64,000 bases of DNA, taken from positions 62,001-126,000 of the forward strand of contig NZ_FOMQ01000001.1 of NCBI RefSeq assembly GCF_900112675.1, read 5' to 3'. Of the stretch, positions 7,326-16,150 are shown one piece after another; the first letter of the stretch is position 1, and each line of letters opens with the position of its first letter. This DNA is from Paracidovorax konjaci (GTDB taxonomy: Bacteria; Pseudomonadota; Gammaproteobacteria; Burkholderiales; Burkholderiaceae_C). The notes beneath the pieces were generated by a model. The model had not been told where the DNA came from, did no database searches, and saw nothing but the letters and a program-made list of their open reading frames with translations. Made by a program: the position numbers and the translations under genes.

Positions 7326-10088
7326 TCAGGGCGCGGCCCGCCGCGGGGCGCGGTCGGCCCTCTGCGCCCGCTCCAGCACGTTCAACACAGCGTAGTCCCT
7401 CGCTTCCCTGGCGATCCCCAGCGAACGCTTCAGGCCGGTGCGCGCACCCGCATCCAGCAGCAACTGCACCGCGTCGGCATGCCCCGACATGGCGGCCAGC
7501 ATCAGTGCCGACTCGTCGTATTCGGAACTCCAGTCGAGTTCTTCGACGTCCTCCCGGGCCAGCAGAACCCTCAGGACGTCGGTATGGCCTTCGCGGGCCG
7601 CGTACATGAGAGGCGTCACCTCCCGGTCGTTGCCGGCATCCGGCTTCGCTCCCGCGGCCAGCAGCAGCCGAACGGCCTCCGCATGGCCGCGCTTCGCCGC
7701 GATACCGAGCGCGGAGTTTTCCGTCTTGGTGAGCGCATTCACCTTCGCGCCGGACTGCAGCAGCAGCGCCATCATCTCCGTGTTCCCCGTCTTTGCCGAT
7801 TGCATGAGGGGCGTGGTTCCATCGGGCTGCTCCCGCAGCACGTCGGCCTGGGCCGCGATCAGGACTTTCGCCATCCGGACATCCTGCCGGGCGATCGCCT
7901 GCATGAGGGGGCACCGCTCCGAAGCATCCGTGCGCGACAGGTCGCTGATCGGGGCGAGGAAGGCCGCCATCTCGTACTGCGCATGCCGGACCGCGTCCAT
8001 GAGCGGCGTGGTGCGATCGATCATGTGTGCATCGGGGTTGGCGCGGTCGGTCCTCGGGCGCAGGCTGCCCAGATAACCCTGGCGTGCGGGCATCAGCAGT
8101 CGGGCAATGCCCACGCGGCCCCTGCGGGCGGCCTCATGCAATGCGGTGGTTCCGTCGTGACTTGCCACTGCGACGTTCGCGCCGGCGGACCGCAGCATTT
8201 TCACGATGGCCTCCTGCCCGTTGGCCGCCGCGACCATCAGGGGCGTCCGGCCGGTGTTCGATGCCGTGTCCAGCGCGCCGCGGTCTTTGCGGTTCTGGGT
8301 GAGCGTCTGTACCAGGATGCCTACCGATGCCACGTCGCCTGCCTGCGCCGCCAGGTACAGGACCGTTTCGCCCTGGCGATTGCGGGTGCCGAAGGCCGCT
8401 CCGGCCCCCAGGAGATGGCTGACCGTCTGGGTGCGTCCATGGCGCGCCGCCTGCAGCAGCGGGGTATCGCCCCGCGCGTTGGTGGACTGCAGCAGGGCCG
8501 GCGTCGCCAGCAACGACACCACGGCATTGGCCCCTGCGGCGGCGGCGTGGTGCAGCAGGGTGTTGCCGTTCGCATCCTTCCACGAAGCGGGCATGGGCAG
8601 GCTCGCCAGCCAGTTGGCGGTGGCCACGTCGCCAGCCGCCAGGCTCTGTGCTACGGCCGCGGGGCGGTCTTCCTCCGCGAGCTTCTCGACCTCTTCCACG
8701 GCCCTGCCCACCAGGGCCGATTCGATGGATGGCGACGAAGCGCGGTAGCGCTGCAGCGCGGGATGCATGAGCGCCGCCTGCCACGGGGTTCCGCTGACGG
8801 ATGCCGCCGAGCGGATGAGGGGCCAGACCCTCGCAGGGTCGAGGCCGCGCAGTTCCTCGGGGTCTTTCGTGGCGGCGAGGGCGTGCATCAGCAGTTCGGA
8901 CGACCACTCGGCCGCCGGGGGAAGATCGGACACCCGCACGCTGCGATAACCGACATCGCCGGCACGGGTCGTTTCCTTCACGTAGAAGTCGCCTGTGCCG
9001 ATCCGCTTGATCCTGCGCATGCCGTCCTGCGTCTTCGAAGTGTCGATGACGGCGAACTTTTCCTTCTCGATCAGCCCCTGCGTCTTCATGTTCTTCGCGA
9101 TGGTGCGCATGAGCAGCGCAGGGTCCGCGATGACCGAATAGGGCGCCTCTTCGCTGCCGGTGGGCTCGTGCCCGGAGATGACGACAGCGGCCGGGATCGG
9201 GCCGAAGCGGCTCTGCAGGCCGGTCTCGAGGTGGTCGCGGTATTCGGCATGCAGCCGATAGGCCGTCTCCTCCGTCAGCGCGCAGCCCAGGTGCGGCCGG
9301 AAGTGCTCCTGCAGTTCTGCCAGGCACTCTTCGGCCAGGTTGCGCACCAGAGCCTCGGGCGCCACGCGCGCCTCGGCGAAAGCCAGCGCGTCGGCCGCAT
9401 GGGCGTTGACGGTTGGCCTGTCGACGAACTGGTCATCGCGCCCGGCGACTTGGAACTTCTTCGCCAGCAGATTGCGGTAGCCGTTCACATAGTGGATCTC
9501 GTTGATCTCGTAATGCTCGCTGTCGCCGTGCCGAGCCTGGCTGAAGTCCCGCAAGGCCTGGTCCAGCATGCCTTCCCAGGTCTTCTGGGCGTGAGTGTGC
9601 AGGCCCTTGTTCAGGCTCAGTTCCTGAACGGCCATGACCAGGTTGGCGAGGCTGCCCTCGGAGCAGACCTGCAGCCCCTCCGCCAGGTTCTCGAGGATGT
9701 CGATGCGGGTCGACAACGGGGTCGCTTCGTCGGTGATGGCCACGCACAGGGTGTCCAGCGACGCCTTGCCCTCGCCATAGAGACGCGTCACATGGCCGGA
9801 GAAAAAACCGTCGGCACCCTCACGCACGCGTTGGTGGAACGTGTCCAGGGCGTGGGCGGCCTGCTGTGCCCTGGCAGGGGACGGATGATTGTCGCGGAGG
9901 AAACGCTGGAGCGTCTCGATACCGGTCCGGTACTGCTGGATGAGCTGCTTGCCCCGCGCCGATTTCTCGAAGGCGCGCACGGAAGGCCCGTCGCGTCGGC
10001 GTTCGTAGCGTACGGCGGTCTGTTCTGAGTAGGGCTGCGCAGGCGCATCGGTGCGCGCTTGCGGACGAAAAAGGGGGGTGATCCGCAT
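7326..10088 (-). CDS. Large ankyrin-repeat protein with a novel N-terminal region
   Basis: A 920-residue protein. The C-terminal half (about residues 500-900) holds about eleven ankyrin repeats, each with a G-x-T-P/A-L-x-x-A-A-x-x-G helix-turn motif, for example GNTLLHHAAAAG, GDTPLLQAARHG and GTTALHEAARRG. The first ~500 residues match nothing I recognise; they are hydrophilic and helix-rich, with no signal peptide or membrane segment. The start is supported by AGGAG six bases before the ATG. Ankyrin proteins in plant-associated bacteria are often host-directed effectors, and the N-terminus could carry a type III secretion signal. No convincing PIP box was found upstream, so effector status is inference. 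Confidence 0.8.
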   Translation of the reverse strand: MRITPLFRPQARTDAPAQPYSEQTAVRYERRRDGPSVRAFEKSARGKQLIQQYRTGIETLQRFLRDNHPSPARAQQAAHALDTFHQRVREGADGFFSGHVTRLYGEGKASLDTLCVAITDEATPLSTRIDILENLAEGLQVCSEGSLANLVMAVQELSLNKGLHTHAQKTWEGMLDQALRDFSQARHGDSEHYEINEIHYVNGYRNLLAKKFQVAGRDDQFVDRPTVNAHAADALAFAEARVAPEALVRNLAEECLAELQEHFRPHLGCALTEETAYRLHAEYRDHLETGLQSRFGPIPAAVVISGHEPTGSEEAPYSVIADPALLMRTIAKNMKTQGLIEKEKFAVIDTSKTQDGMRRIKRIGTGDFYVKETTRAGDVGYRSVRVSDLPPAAEWSSELLMHALAATKDPEELRGLDPARVWPLIRSAASVSGTPWQAALMHPALQRYRASSPSIESALVGRAVEEVEKLAEEDRPAAVAQSLAAGDVATANWLASLPMPASWKDANGNTLLHHAAAAGANAVVSLLATPALLQSTNARGDTPLLQAARHGRTQTVSHLLGAGAAFGTRNRQGETVLYLAAQAGDVASVGILVQTLTQNRKDRGALDTASNTGRTPLMVAAANGQEAIVKMLRSAGANVAVASHDGTTALHEAARRGRVGIARLLMPARQGYLGSLRPRTDRANPDAHMIDRTTPLMDAVRHAQYEMAAFLAPISDLSRTDASERCPLMQAIARQDVRMAKVLIAAQADVLREQPDGTTPLMQSAKTGNTEMMALLLQSGAKVNALTKTENSALGIAAKRGHAEAVRLLLAAGAKPDAGNDREVTPLMYAAREGHTDVLRVLLAREDVEELDWSSEYDESALMLAAMSGHADAVQLLLDAGARTGLKRSLGIAREARDYAVLNVLERAQRADRAPRRAAP

Positions 10089-10281
10089 GGAAGCTCCTGG
10101 TGCCCCGACGGTAGAGGCACCGGATGCCGGGGTCGTGCGCGGATCCGAAGTGAGTGCCTGAATGGCGATGGGCGCTCAACGGGCGAACGGCGACAGGCGG
10201 GCGGTGCGCCGCAGGCATTTCCCTGGAGCGCTGAATCTTTCACCAGAATCGCCGCGCAGGCCGTGCCGGCGGCATGCATGG

Positions 10282-10315
10282 AAAAAGCCGCCCTTTATCG
10301 GGGGTAGGCGGCTTT
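10282..10315 (-). terminator. Intrinsic terminator downstream of metK
   Basis: Stem AAAGCCGCC (10284-10292) with GGCGGCTTT (10307-10315). On the minus strand the stem runs into TTTTT. It lies about 145 bp after metK, beyond the duplicated metK tail. Confidence 0.75.
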
Positions 10316-10344
10316 GGGTTAAGTGAATCAGCGAGGAAATCGGC

Positions 10345-10387
10345 CTACAGCCCGGCCGCTGCGCGCAGCGCGGTGGCCTTGTGGTCT
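10345..10387 (-). repeat. Diverged duplicate of the metK 3' end
   Basis: Twenty-five bases, 10347-10371, are identical to 10462-10486 at the end of metK, and similarity continues for about 40 bp. In the same frame it encodes [12 protein letters not shown] followed by TAG, against metK's [12 protein letters not shown] and TGA. It looks like a remnant of a tandem duplication or recombination at the gene end. Confidence 0.7.
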
Positions 10388-10459
10388 GCGTTCACATCGC
10401 TGCGCGATATGAACTCCGCCCCAAAGCCCAAGGCTTGGCCTATGGCCAAGCGCCGGGCC

Positions 10460-11641
10460 TCACAGCCCGGCCGCTGCGCGCAGCGCTTGGGCTTTGTCCG
10501 TCTTTTCCCAGGTGAACTCGGGTTCTTCGCGGCCGAAGTGGCCGTAGGCGGCGGTCTTTTCGTAGACGGGGCGCAGCAGGTCGAGCATCTGGATGATGCC
10601 CTTGGGGCGCAGGTCGAAGTGCTCCTGCACCAGCGCGGCGATACGGTCGTCGGGGATCACGCCCGTGCCCTCGGTGTAGACCGTGACGTTGATCGGGCGG
10701 GCCACGCCGATGGCGTAGCTCACCTGGATCTGGCACTGGCGCGCAAGGCCCGCGGCCACGATGTTCTTGGCCACGTAGCGCGCGGCGTAGGCGGCCGAAC
10801 GGTCGACCTTCGTCGGGTCCTTGCCGCTGAAGGCGCCGCCGCCGTGCGGGCAGGCGCCGCCGTAGGTGTCCACGATGATCTTGCGGCCCGTGAGGCCGCA
10901 GTCGCCCTGCGGGCCGCCGATGACGAAGCGGCCCGTGGGGTTGATGAGGTACTTCGTGTCCTGCAGCCATTCCTTGGGCAGCACGGGCTTGATGATCTCC
11001 TCGATCACCGCCTCGATGAAGCTCGCCTTCATCTTCGTGGGCGTCTCGGACTGGTCGGGGTGGTGCTGGGTGGAGAGCACCACGGTGTCGATGCTGTGGG
11101 GCTTGCCGTCCACATAGCGCATCGTCACCTGGCTCTTGGCGTCGGGGCGCAGGAAGGGCAGGCGGCCGTCCTTGCGCAGCTGGGCCTGGCGCTCCACGAG
11201 GCGGTGGGCGTAGTAGATGGGCGCGGGCATCAGCTCGGGCGTCTCGTCGCAGGCGTAGCCGAACATCAGGCCCTGGTCGCCGGCCCCGGTGTTGAGGTGG
11301 TCGTCGCTCGCATGGTCCACGCCCTGGGCGATGTCGTTGGATTGCTTGTCGTAGGCCACGAGGACCGCGCAGCCCTTGTAATCGATGCCGTAGTCGGTGT
11401 TGTCGTAGCCGATGCGCTTGATGGTGTCGCGCGCCACCTGGATGTAGTCGACGTGCGCGTTGGTGGTGATCTCGCCGGCCAGGACGACCAGGCCGGTGTT
11501 GGTCAGCGTCTCGGCGGCCACGCGGCTGCGGGGGTCTTCGCGGAAGATCGCGTCGAGGATGGCGTCGGAGATCTGGTCCGCCACCTTGTCGGGGTGGCCC
11601 TCGGACACCGATTCCGACGTGAAGAGAAAGTCGTTCGCCAT
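10460..11641 (-). CDS. metK: S-adenosylmethionine synthetase
   Basis: A 393-residue enzyme making S-adenosylmethionine from methionine and ATP. The diagnostic motifs are present: [12 protein letters not shown] near the N-terminus, [12 protein letters not shown] in the middle and [10 protein letters not shown] with the phosphate-binding loop. An AGGAG lies about 9 nt before the ATG. It is transcribed divergently from the acyltransferase pair, and I could not recognise a SAM riboswitch in the 154-bp spacer. Its end is followed by a partial copy of itself and then a terminator. Confidence 0.98.
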   Translation of the reverse strand: MANDFLFTSESVSEGHPDKVADQISDAILDAIFREDPRSRVAAETLTNTGLVVLAGEITTNAHVDYIQVARDTIKRIGYDNTDYGIDYKGCAVLVAYDKQSNDIAQGVDHASDDHLNTGAGDQGLMFGYACDETPELMPAPIYYAHRLVERQAQLRKDGRLPFLRPDAKSQVTMRYVDGKPHSIDTVVLSTQHHPDQSETPTKMKASFIEAVIEEIIKPVLPKEWLQDTKYLINPTGRFVIGGPQGDCGLTGRKIIVDTYGGACPHGGGAFSGKDPTKVDRSAAYAARYVAKNIVAAGLARQCQIQVSYAIGVARPINVTVYTEGTGVIPDDRIAALVQEHFDLRPKGIIQMLDLLRPVYEKTAAYGHFGREEPEFTWEKTDKAQALRAAAGL

Positions 11642-11795
11642 TTGAATAAACTCCTGTGCTTTTTTGGCATTTTGGGCGTTGCCCTCAGCCCTGGGAGCCT
11701 TGGCGAACGCTTTAGCAGAGTTGTTTAACGTCGCCCTGCAAGTTGCTCTGTTAACTCAGCGACCGCGCCATTCTACTGATACGGACCTGTCTCCG

Positions 11796-12668
11796 ATGCC
11801 CGCCCTGTTCCAGTTCTTCGCCCGCCTGCCGCTGCCCGTGCTCCATGCGCTGGGTGCGCTGCTGGGCTGGATCGCGTACCTCGCCTCGCCCACCTACCGG
11901 CGCCGCTTCCGGGCCAATGCCGCGCAGGCGGGCTACCCGTTCGCACGCGTGCGCGCCGCCGTGGGGCATGCGGGGCGCATGGTGACCGAGCTGCCGCGCC
12001 TGTGGCTGCGCGCCGATGCGCCGCCCTACCGCATCGAGGGGGGCGAGTGCGTCGAGGCGGCCTGGGCGGCCGGCCGCGGCATCGTCTTCCTCACGCCGCA
12101 CATGGGCTGCTTCGAGCTGTCGGTGCAGGCGGCCGCGCTGCGCTGGAGCCCCGCGCACGGGCCCATCACCATCCTGTACCGTCCCGCGCGCCAGCCCTGG
12201 CTGGCCGAGATGATGCGCACCGCGCGCGACCGGCCCGGCATCCGCGCCGTGCCCACCGCGCTCATGGGCGTGCGGCAGATGATCAAGGCGCTGCGCCGCG
12301 GCGAGGCCGTGGGCCTGCTGCCCGACCAGGTGCCGCCCGAGGGGCAGGGCCTGTGGGCGCCGTTCTTCGGCCAGCCGGCCTACACCATGACGCTGGCCGC
12401 GCGCCTCGTGCAGCAGACGGGCGCCACCCCGATCCTCGTGCGTTGCGAACGCCTGCCGCGCGGCCGCGGCTATGTCGTGCATTTCGGGCCGCTGCCCGAG
12501 CCGCTCTCCGATTCCCTCGAAACCGCCACCGTGCAGATCAACCAATCCATGGAACGCACCATCCGCCAGTCGCCCGACCAATACCTCTGGGGCTACGGCC
12601 GTTACAAGCAGCCTCGCGCCGAGCCGCATGCCGCCCAGCCGCCCGCCGCGCCCGGAGACCACGCATGA
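11796..12668 (+). CDS. Lysophospholipid/lipid A-type acyltransferase (first of a tandem pair)
   Basis: A 290-residue member of the LpxL/HtrB family, membrane-anchored acyltransferases that add secondary acyl chains to lipid A precursors. An N-terminal hydrophobic segment (FQFFARLPLPVLHALGALLGW) precedes the catalytic HX4E motif HMGCFE. LLPDQVPPEGQG and APFFGQPAYTMT are family-typical substrate-site segments. The ATG at 11796 is chosen because the membrane anchor begins there; an in-frame extension to 11664 runs into the metK promoter region. It overlaps the next gene by 4 bp (ATGA). Confidence 0.9.
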   Translation: MPALFQFFARLPLPVLHALGALLGWIAYLASPTYRRRFRANAAQAGYPFARVRAAVGHAGRMVTELPRLWLRADAPPYRIEGGECVEAAWAAGRGIVFLTPHMGCFELSVQAAALRWSPAHGPITILYRPARQPWLAEMMRTARDRPGIRAVPTALMGVRQMIKALRRGEAVGLLPDQVPPEGQGLWAPFFGQPAYTMTLAARLVQQTGATPILVRCERLPRGRGYVVHFGPLPEPLSDSLETATVQINQSMERTIRQSPDQYLWGYGRYKQPRAEPHAAQPPAAPGDHA

Positions 12669-13537
12669 CGGCGGGGCGCTTCAACGTCGCGCTGATGCGC
12701 GTGCTCGCGCGACTGCCGCTGCCGGTGCTGCGCGGCCTGGGCTGGCTGCTGGGGCAGGTGCTCTACGTGCTGGCCCGGCCGCGCCGCAAGGTCGCGCTGC
12801 GCAACTTGGAGCTGTGCTTTCCCGAGGCCGGCGCCGCGCAGCGCCGGGCGTGGGCGCGCGAGACCTTCGTGCGGTTCTGCCAGTCGTGGCTGGACCGCAG
12901 CTGGCTCTGGATGGCGCCGCAGTCGGTGGTGGAGCAGCGCCTGGAGATCCACGGCGCGCTGGATGAACTGGAGGGCGACACGCCCACCATCATCTTCGCG
13001 CCGCACTTCCTCGGCATGGACGCCGCCGGCACGGCGCTCACGCTGCAGACGGGCCGTGCGTTCACGTCGATCTTCACGCCGCACCCCGACCCGGACATCG
13101 ACGCCTGGCTCTTCGCCGGGCGCCAGCGCTTCGGCAACGTGCGCATGCTCAACCGCGGCGACGGCGTCAAGCCGATCCTGAGCGGGCTGCGCAAGGGCGG
13201 GCTGCTCTACCTGCTGCCCGACATGGATTTCGGGCCCAATGACTCGCTGTTCGTGCCGTTCTACGGCATGCAGGCGGCCACCATCACCTCGCTCTCGCGC
13301 TTCGCGCGCCTGGGCCGGGCCAAGGTGGTGCCGCTGGTGGGCCGCATCACGCCGCGCGGCTACAGCGCCGAGATGATGCCGGCCTGGGACCACTTCCCCA
13401 CCGACGACCTCGAAGCCGACACCGCGCGCATGAACCGCGAGCTGCAGCAGTGGATCGACACCATGCCCGGGCAGTACTACTGGGTGCACAAGCGCTTCAA
13501 GACGCGCCCGGGCGGCGAGCCGTCGGTCTACCGGTAG
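12665..13537 (+). CDS. Lipid A-type acyltransferase (second of the pair)
   Basis: Also 290 residues and clearly related to its neighbour: the same RLPLPVLRGLGWLLG anchor, an HX4D catalytic motif HFLGMD, and LLPDMDFGPNDSLFVPFYG. The HX4D form and the longer RNLELCFPE region are closer to typical LpxL. Two adjacent enzymes could add two secondary chains, as LpxL and LpxM do in E. coli, but which chain each adds cannot be told from sequence. Start ATG overlaps the previous stop. Confidence 0.9.
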   Translation: MTAGRFNVALMRVLARLPLPVLRGLGWLLGQVLYVLARPRRKVALRNLELCFPEAGAAQRRAWARETFVRFCQSWLDRSWLWMAPQSVVEQRLEIHGALDELEGDTPTIIFAPHFLGMDAAGTALTLQTGRAFTSIFTPHPDPDIDAWLFAGRQRFGNVRMLNRGDGVKPILSGLRKGGLLYLLPDMDFGPNDSLFVPFYGMQAATITSLSRFARLGRAKVVPLVGRITPRGYSAEMMPAWDHFPTDDLEADTARMNRELQQWIDTMPGQYYWVHKRFKTRPGGEPSVYR

Positions 13538-13581
13538 CCCTCCGCGGCCGCCGGCCCGCCGCGCAGTGCAGGACGGCTCAG

Positions 13582-13640
13582 GAGTAAAAGTGGCTCCATG
13601 CCGCCGTATCCATTGAATAGTTTGCTATCTATTTAATAGT
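13582..13640 (+). repeat. Intergenic dispersed repeat, copy 3
   Basis: The core is at 13598-13628 and is identical over 31 nt to copy 8. It lies between converging genes, and its 3' part supplies the final codons and TAG stop of the hydrolase on the opposite strand. TTGAATAG/CTATTTAA can pair with one G-U. Confidence 0.85.
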
Positions 13641-14558
13641 GGTTGGCTGCTGCAGGAAATCGCCGATCTCGCGCGCCACGAGCGCGGGCTGCTCGTGCAC
13701 GATCCAGTGCGACGCGCCGGGCACCTGGCGCAGCCGCAGGTCGGGCACCCAGCGGTCCAGCCCGTCCAGCAGGCCGGGCCGCAGGGCCGGGTCGTCCAGC
13801 CCCCAGACCACGAGCGTGGGCCGCGCGATGGCCAGCATGGCATCGGGCAGCGCCACGGCCTCGGCATGGGCGCCGCCCTCGCGCGGCGGTCGCAGCGGGC
13901 TGGCCCGGTAGTAGTTGCAGGCGCCCGTCAGGCCTTCGTCCCAGGTGGCGCGGTAGCGGCCCCGCAGCTCGGGCGTGAGCCAGTCGGGTGCCGTGCCGTC
14001 CGGGCGGCCGAAGAAGCCGAACAGCCGGCGGTAGCCGTCGGCGGCGAGCATCGCCTCGGCATCGGGCCGGCAGAGGAAGTGCATGTATTCGCTCGCCTGC
14101 TGCTGCTCGGGGCTGCGCTGCAGCTCCCGCAGGAAGGTGCCGGGGTGGGGCGAGTTCACGATCACCAGGCGCTCCAGCAGTTCGGGCCGCTGGTTGGCGA
14201 AGTTCCAGGCCACGGCGCCGCCCCAGTCGTGCGCGACGAGGGCCGCCAGGCGGCCGCCCCCGGACGCGGTACCGCATTCGGCCTCGACCAGCGCCACCAG
14301 GTCCTGCACGAGGTGCTTCGCACGGTACGACTCGGCGGCCTGGGGGCTGCTGGAGGGCGCGAAGCCGCGCAGGAAGGGCGCCACGCAGCGGTAGCCGCCG
14401 TTCTCGGGGCGCGAGAAATGCTCCAGCATGCCGTCCCAGATGAAGGCGCCTTCCGGAAAGCCGTGCAGGAAGACCAGCACCGGGCGGCCGCGCTCGCCGC
14501 GCGCGTGGCAGTACAGGGTGATGCCGTGGGGCAGGGCGTGGAGGATGGTTTCGGTCAT
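13629..14558 (-). CDS. Alpha/beta-fold hydrolase of the epoxide hydrolase/dehalogenase type
   Basis: A 309-residue hydrolase. HGFPEG forms the oxyanion region, the nucleophile elbow is AHDWGG with Asp as nucleophile, a catalytic acid is likely in WGLDDPAL, and the catalytic His is in GASHWIVHEQP. An Asp nucleophile points to epoxide hydrolases or haloalkane dehalogenases rather than esterases; the natural substrate is unknown. The ATG at 14558 fits the family start; a second ATG eight codons upstream is less likely. The last residues TTIK and the stop lie inside dispersed repeat copy 3. Confidence 0.85.
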   Translation of the reverse strand: MTETILHALPHGITLYCHARGERGRPVLVFLHGFPEGAFIWDGMLEHFSRPENGGYRCVAPFLRGFAPSSSPQAAESYRAKHLVQDLVALVEAECGTASGGGRLAALVAHDWGGAVAWNFANQRPELLERLVIVNSPHPGTFLRELQRSPEQQQASEYMHFLCRPDAEAMLAADGYRRLFGFFGRPDGTAPDWLTPELRGRYRATWDEGLTGACNYYRASPLRPPREGGAHAEAVALPDAMLAIARPTLVVWGLDDPALRPGLLDGLDRWVPDLRLRQVPGASHWIVHEQPALVAREIGDFLQQPTTIK

Positions 14559-14607
14559 GCGGCGGTGCGGTGGGGCGACCACCCGCGCGTGCCCTCCACG
14601 CGGGTCG

Positions 14608-15381
14608 TCAGGGGTTGTCGGGGGACTCGCCAGGGGCGTCGTCGTCTTCGGTGCCTGGCGCGGACGGTGCGGCCCCGGCCTCCGGCGCGGCGCCGTCCGG
14701 GCCGGGCCGGGCCGCCGGGTGCGACCACTGCCAGAGCAGCTGGGCGACCTCGTCCACGCCCTGCTTCTTCAGGGCCGAGAACATCTTCACCTCGCCGCCG
14801 CCCGCCTGCAGTCGCGTGATGGACAGCACCTTGGCCTGCTCGGCGCGCGTGAGCTTGTCGGCCTTGGTGAGCAGCACGAGGAATTTGAGGCCCGCCTCGA
14901 CGCGCGGGCGCACGGCCTCCAGCAGCGCTTCGTCCAGCTCGGTGAGGCCCAGGCGCGGATCGCACAGCAGCACGATGCCCGTGAGGCCCCGGCGCTGCAC
15001 GAGGTAGTTCAGCATCACCTGCTGCCAGCGCTGCTTGTCCGAGCGCGAGACGGCCGCGTAGCCGTAGCCGGGCAGGTCGGCCAGCACGGCGTCGGTCGTG
15101 CCGTGCCGGCCCAACGCGAACAGGTTGATGTGCTGCGTGCGCCCCGGCTTCTTGGAGGCGAAGGCGAGCTGCTTTTGCTGCGTGAGCGTGTTGATGCAGG
15201 TGGATTTGCCCGCGTTGGAGCGACCCACGAAGGCGATCTCCGGCACGTCGATGGCCGGCAGGTGGTGCAGTTGCGCGGCGGTGGTCAGGAAACGGGCCGT
15301 GTGCATCCACCCCACGGCGACCTTGGCGTCGGGTGCGGGCGGGAGAGAGCCAGCAACTGGCGCATGTGATGTAGTCGTCAT
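14608..15381 (-). CDS. engB: Ribosome biogenesis GTPase YihA/YsxC
   Basis: A 257-residue essential-type GTPase that assists assembly of the large ribosomal subunit. G1 GRSNAGKS is at residues 53-60, G3 DLPGYG at 102-107, G4 TKAD at 172-175, with a G5-like SA further on. The last ~45 residues are an Ala/Pro/Asp/Glu-rich tail absent from E. coli EngB, probably disordered. It is divergent from the cytochrome c4 gene, with 92 bp between the starts. Confidence 0.95.
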   Translation of the reverse strand: MTTTSHAPVAGSLPPAPDAKVAVGWMHTARFLTTAAQLHHLPAIDVPEIAFVGRSNAGKSTCINTLTQQKQLAFASKKPGRTQHINLFALGRHGTTDAVLADLPGYGYAAVSRSDKQRWQQVMLNYLVQRRGLTGIVLLCDPRLGLTELDEALLEAVRPRVEAGLKFLVLLTKADKLTRAEQAKVLSITRLQAGGGEVKMFSALKKQGVDEVAQLLWQWSHPAARPGPDGAAPEAGAAPSAPGTEDDDAPGESPDNP

Positions 15382-15428
15382 AAATGGGGGTTAGCAGGGA
15401 GACGCCCGCGAAGGGGCGCATTGTAAGA

Positions 15429-15458
15429 TTGACGGGCTTTGCGGCACCCTTCTACAAC
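15429..15458 (+). promoter_or_regulatory. Candidate sigma-70 promoter of the cytochrome c4 gene
   Basis: TTGACG (15429-15434), an 18-bp spacer, then TACAAC (15453-15458). The predicted start would be about 9 nt before the ATG, an unusually short leader that matches the absence of a Shine-Dalgarno sequence. This is inferred from sequence alone. Confidence 0.4.
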
Positions 15459-15473
15459 ACAGAACCCCCCGAT

Positions 15474-16112
15474 ATGAAGAAACTGCTTGCTCCCATGCTG
15501 ATGGCTGCCGCGCTGGCGGCGGCGGTGTTACCGGCCTCGGCCCAGGCGCCCGCGGCGGCGCAGAAGGCGGGCAAGCCGGATCTGGTGAAGGGCGAGGCCA
15601 GCTTCACCGCCGTGTGCGCCGCCTGCCACGCGGCCGACGGCAATTCGGCCATCGTCGCCAACCCCAAGCTGGCGCAGCAGCATCCCGAATACCTCGTCAA
15701 GCAGCTGCAGGAGTTCAAGTCCGGCAAGCGCAACGATCCCGTCATGAAGGGCATCGCCTCCACCCTCTCCGAGGACGACATGCGCAACATCGCGTACTGG
15801 GTGGCGGCCAAGCAGGCCAAGCCCGGCTTCGCCAAGGACAAGGACCTCGTCGCGCTGGGCGAGCGCATCTACCGCGGCGGCATCGCCGACCGCAACATCG
15901 CCGCCTGCGCGGGCTGCCACAGCCCCAACGGCGCCGGCATTCCGGCCCAGTACCCGCGCCTGTCGGGCCAGCACGCCGACTACACCGCCAAGCAGCTCTC
16001 CGAGTTCCGCGAAGGCAAGCGCGCCAACAGCGTGCAGATGACCCAGGTGGCGGCCAAGCTGAACGACCGCGAGATCCGCGCCGTCGCCGACTACATCGCC
16101 GGCCTGCGCTGA
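15474..16112 (+). CDS. Di-heme cytochrome c4
   Basis: A 212-residue periplasmic electron carrier. A signal peptide (MKKLLAPMLMAAALAAAVLP...ASA) is followed by two similar cytochrome c domains with heme-attachment motifs CAACH at residues 48-52 and CAGCH at 145-149. Each has a downstream axial Met candidate (DPVMKGIA; SVQMTQVA). It is expected to pass electrons between the bc1 complex and terminal oxidases. Its maturation proteins ResB and CcsA are encoded directly downstream. Confidence 0.95.
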   Translation: MKKLLAPMLMAAALAAAVLPASAQAPAAAQKAGKPDLVKGEASFTAVCAACHAADGNSAIVANPKLAQQHPEYLVKQLQEFKSGKRNDPVMKGIASTLSEDDMRNIAYWVAAKQAKPGFAKDKDLVALGERIYRGGIADRNIAACAGCHSPNGAGIPAQYPRLSGQHADYTAKQLSEFREGKRANSVQMTQVAAKLNDREIRAVADYIAGLR

Positions 16113-16150
16113 ACCCTTCGTCCCTGCGGGAATCCCCGAGGGGCCGGCGC

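Larger units (their letters stand above)
10089..10459 (-). other. 371-bp spacer between metK and the ankyrin gene
   Basis: It contains the metK terminator, a diverged duplicate of the metK 3' end, a short CTTGGCC-tat-GGCCAAG hairpin (about 10433-10449) and the untranslated leader of the ankyrin gene with an AGGAG ribosome site. No further gene is seen. Confidence 0.7.

Noticed and set aside
10089-10200. Possible PIP box (TTCGB-N15-TTCGB) upstream of the ankyrin gene
   Set aside because: TTCGC and TTCGG occur on the minus strand but are about 34 bp apart, and the base run 15 bp after TTCGC is CGCCA. This does not satisfy the motif.
11642-11795. SAM-responsive riboswitch before metK
   Set aside because: The leader has short GC hairpins but no recognisable conserved core of SAM-I, SAM-II or SAH classes, so no call is made.
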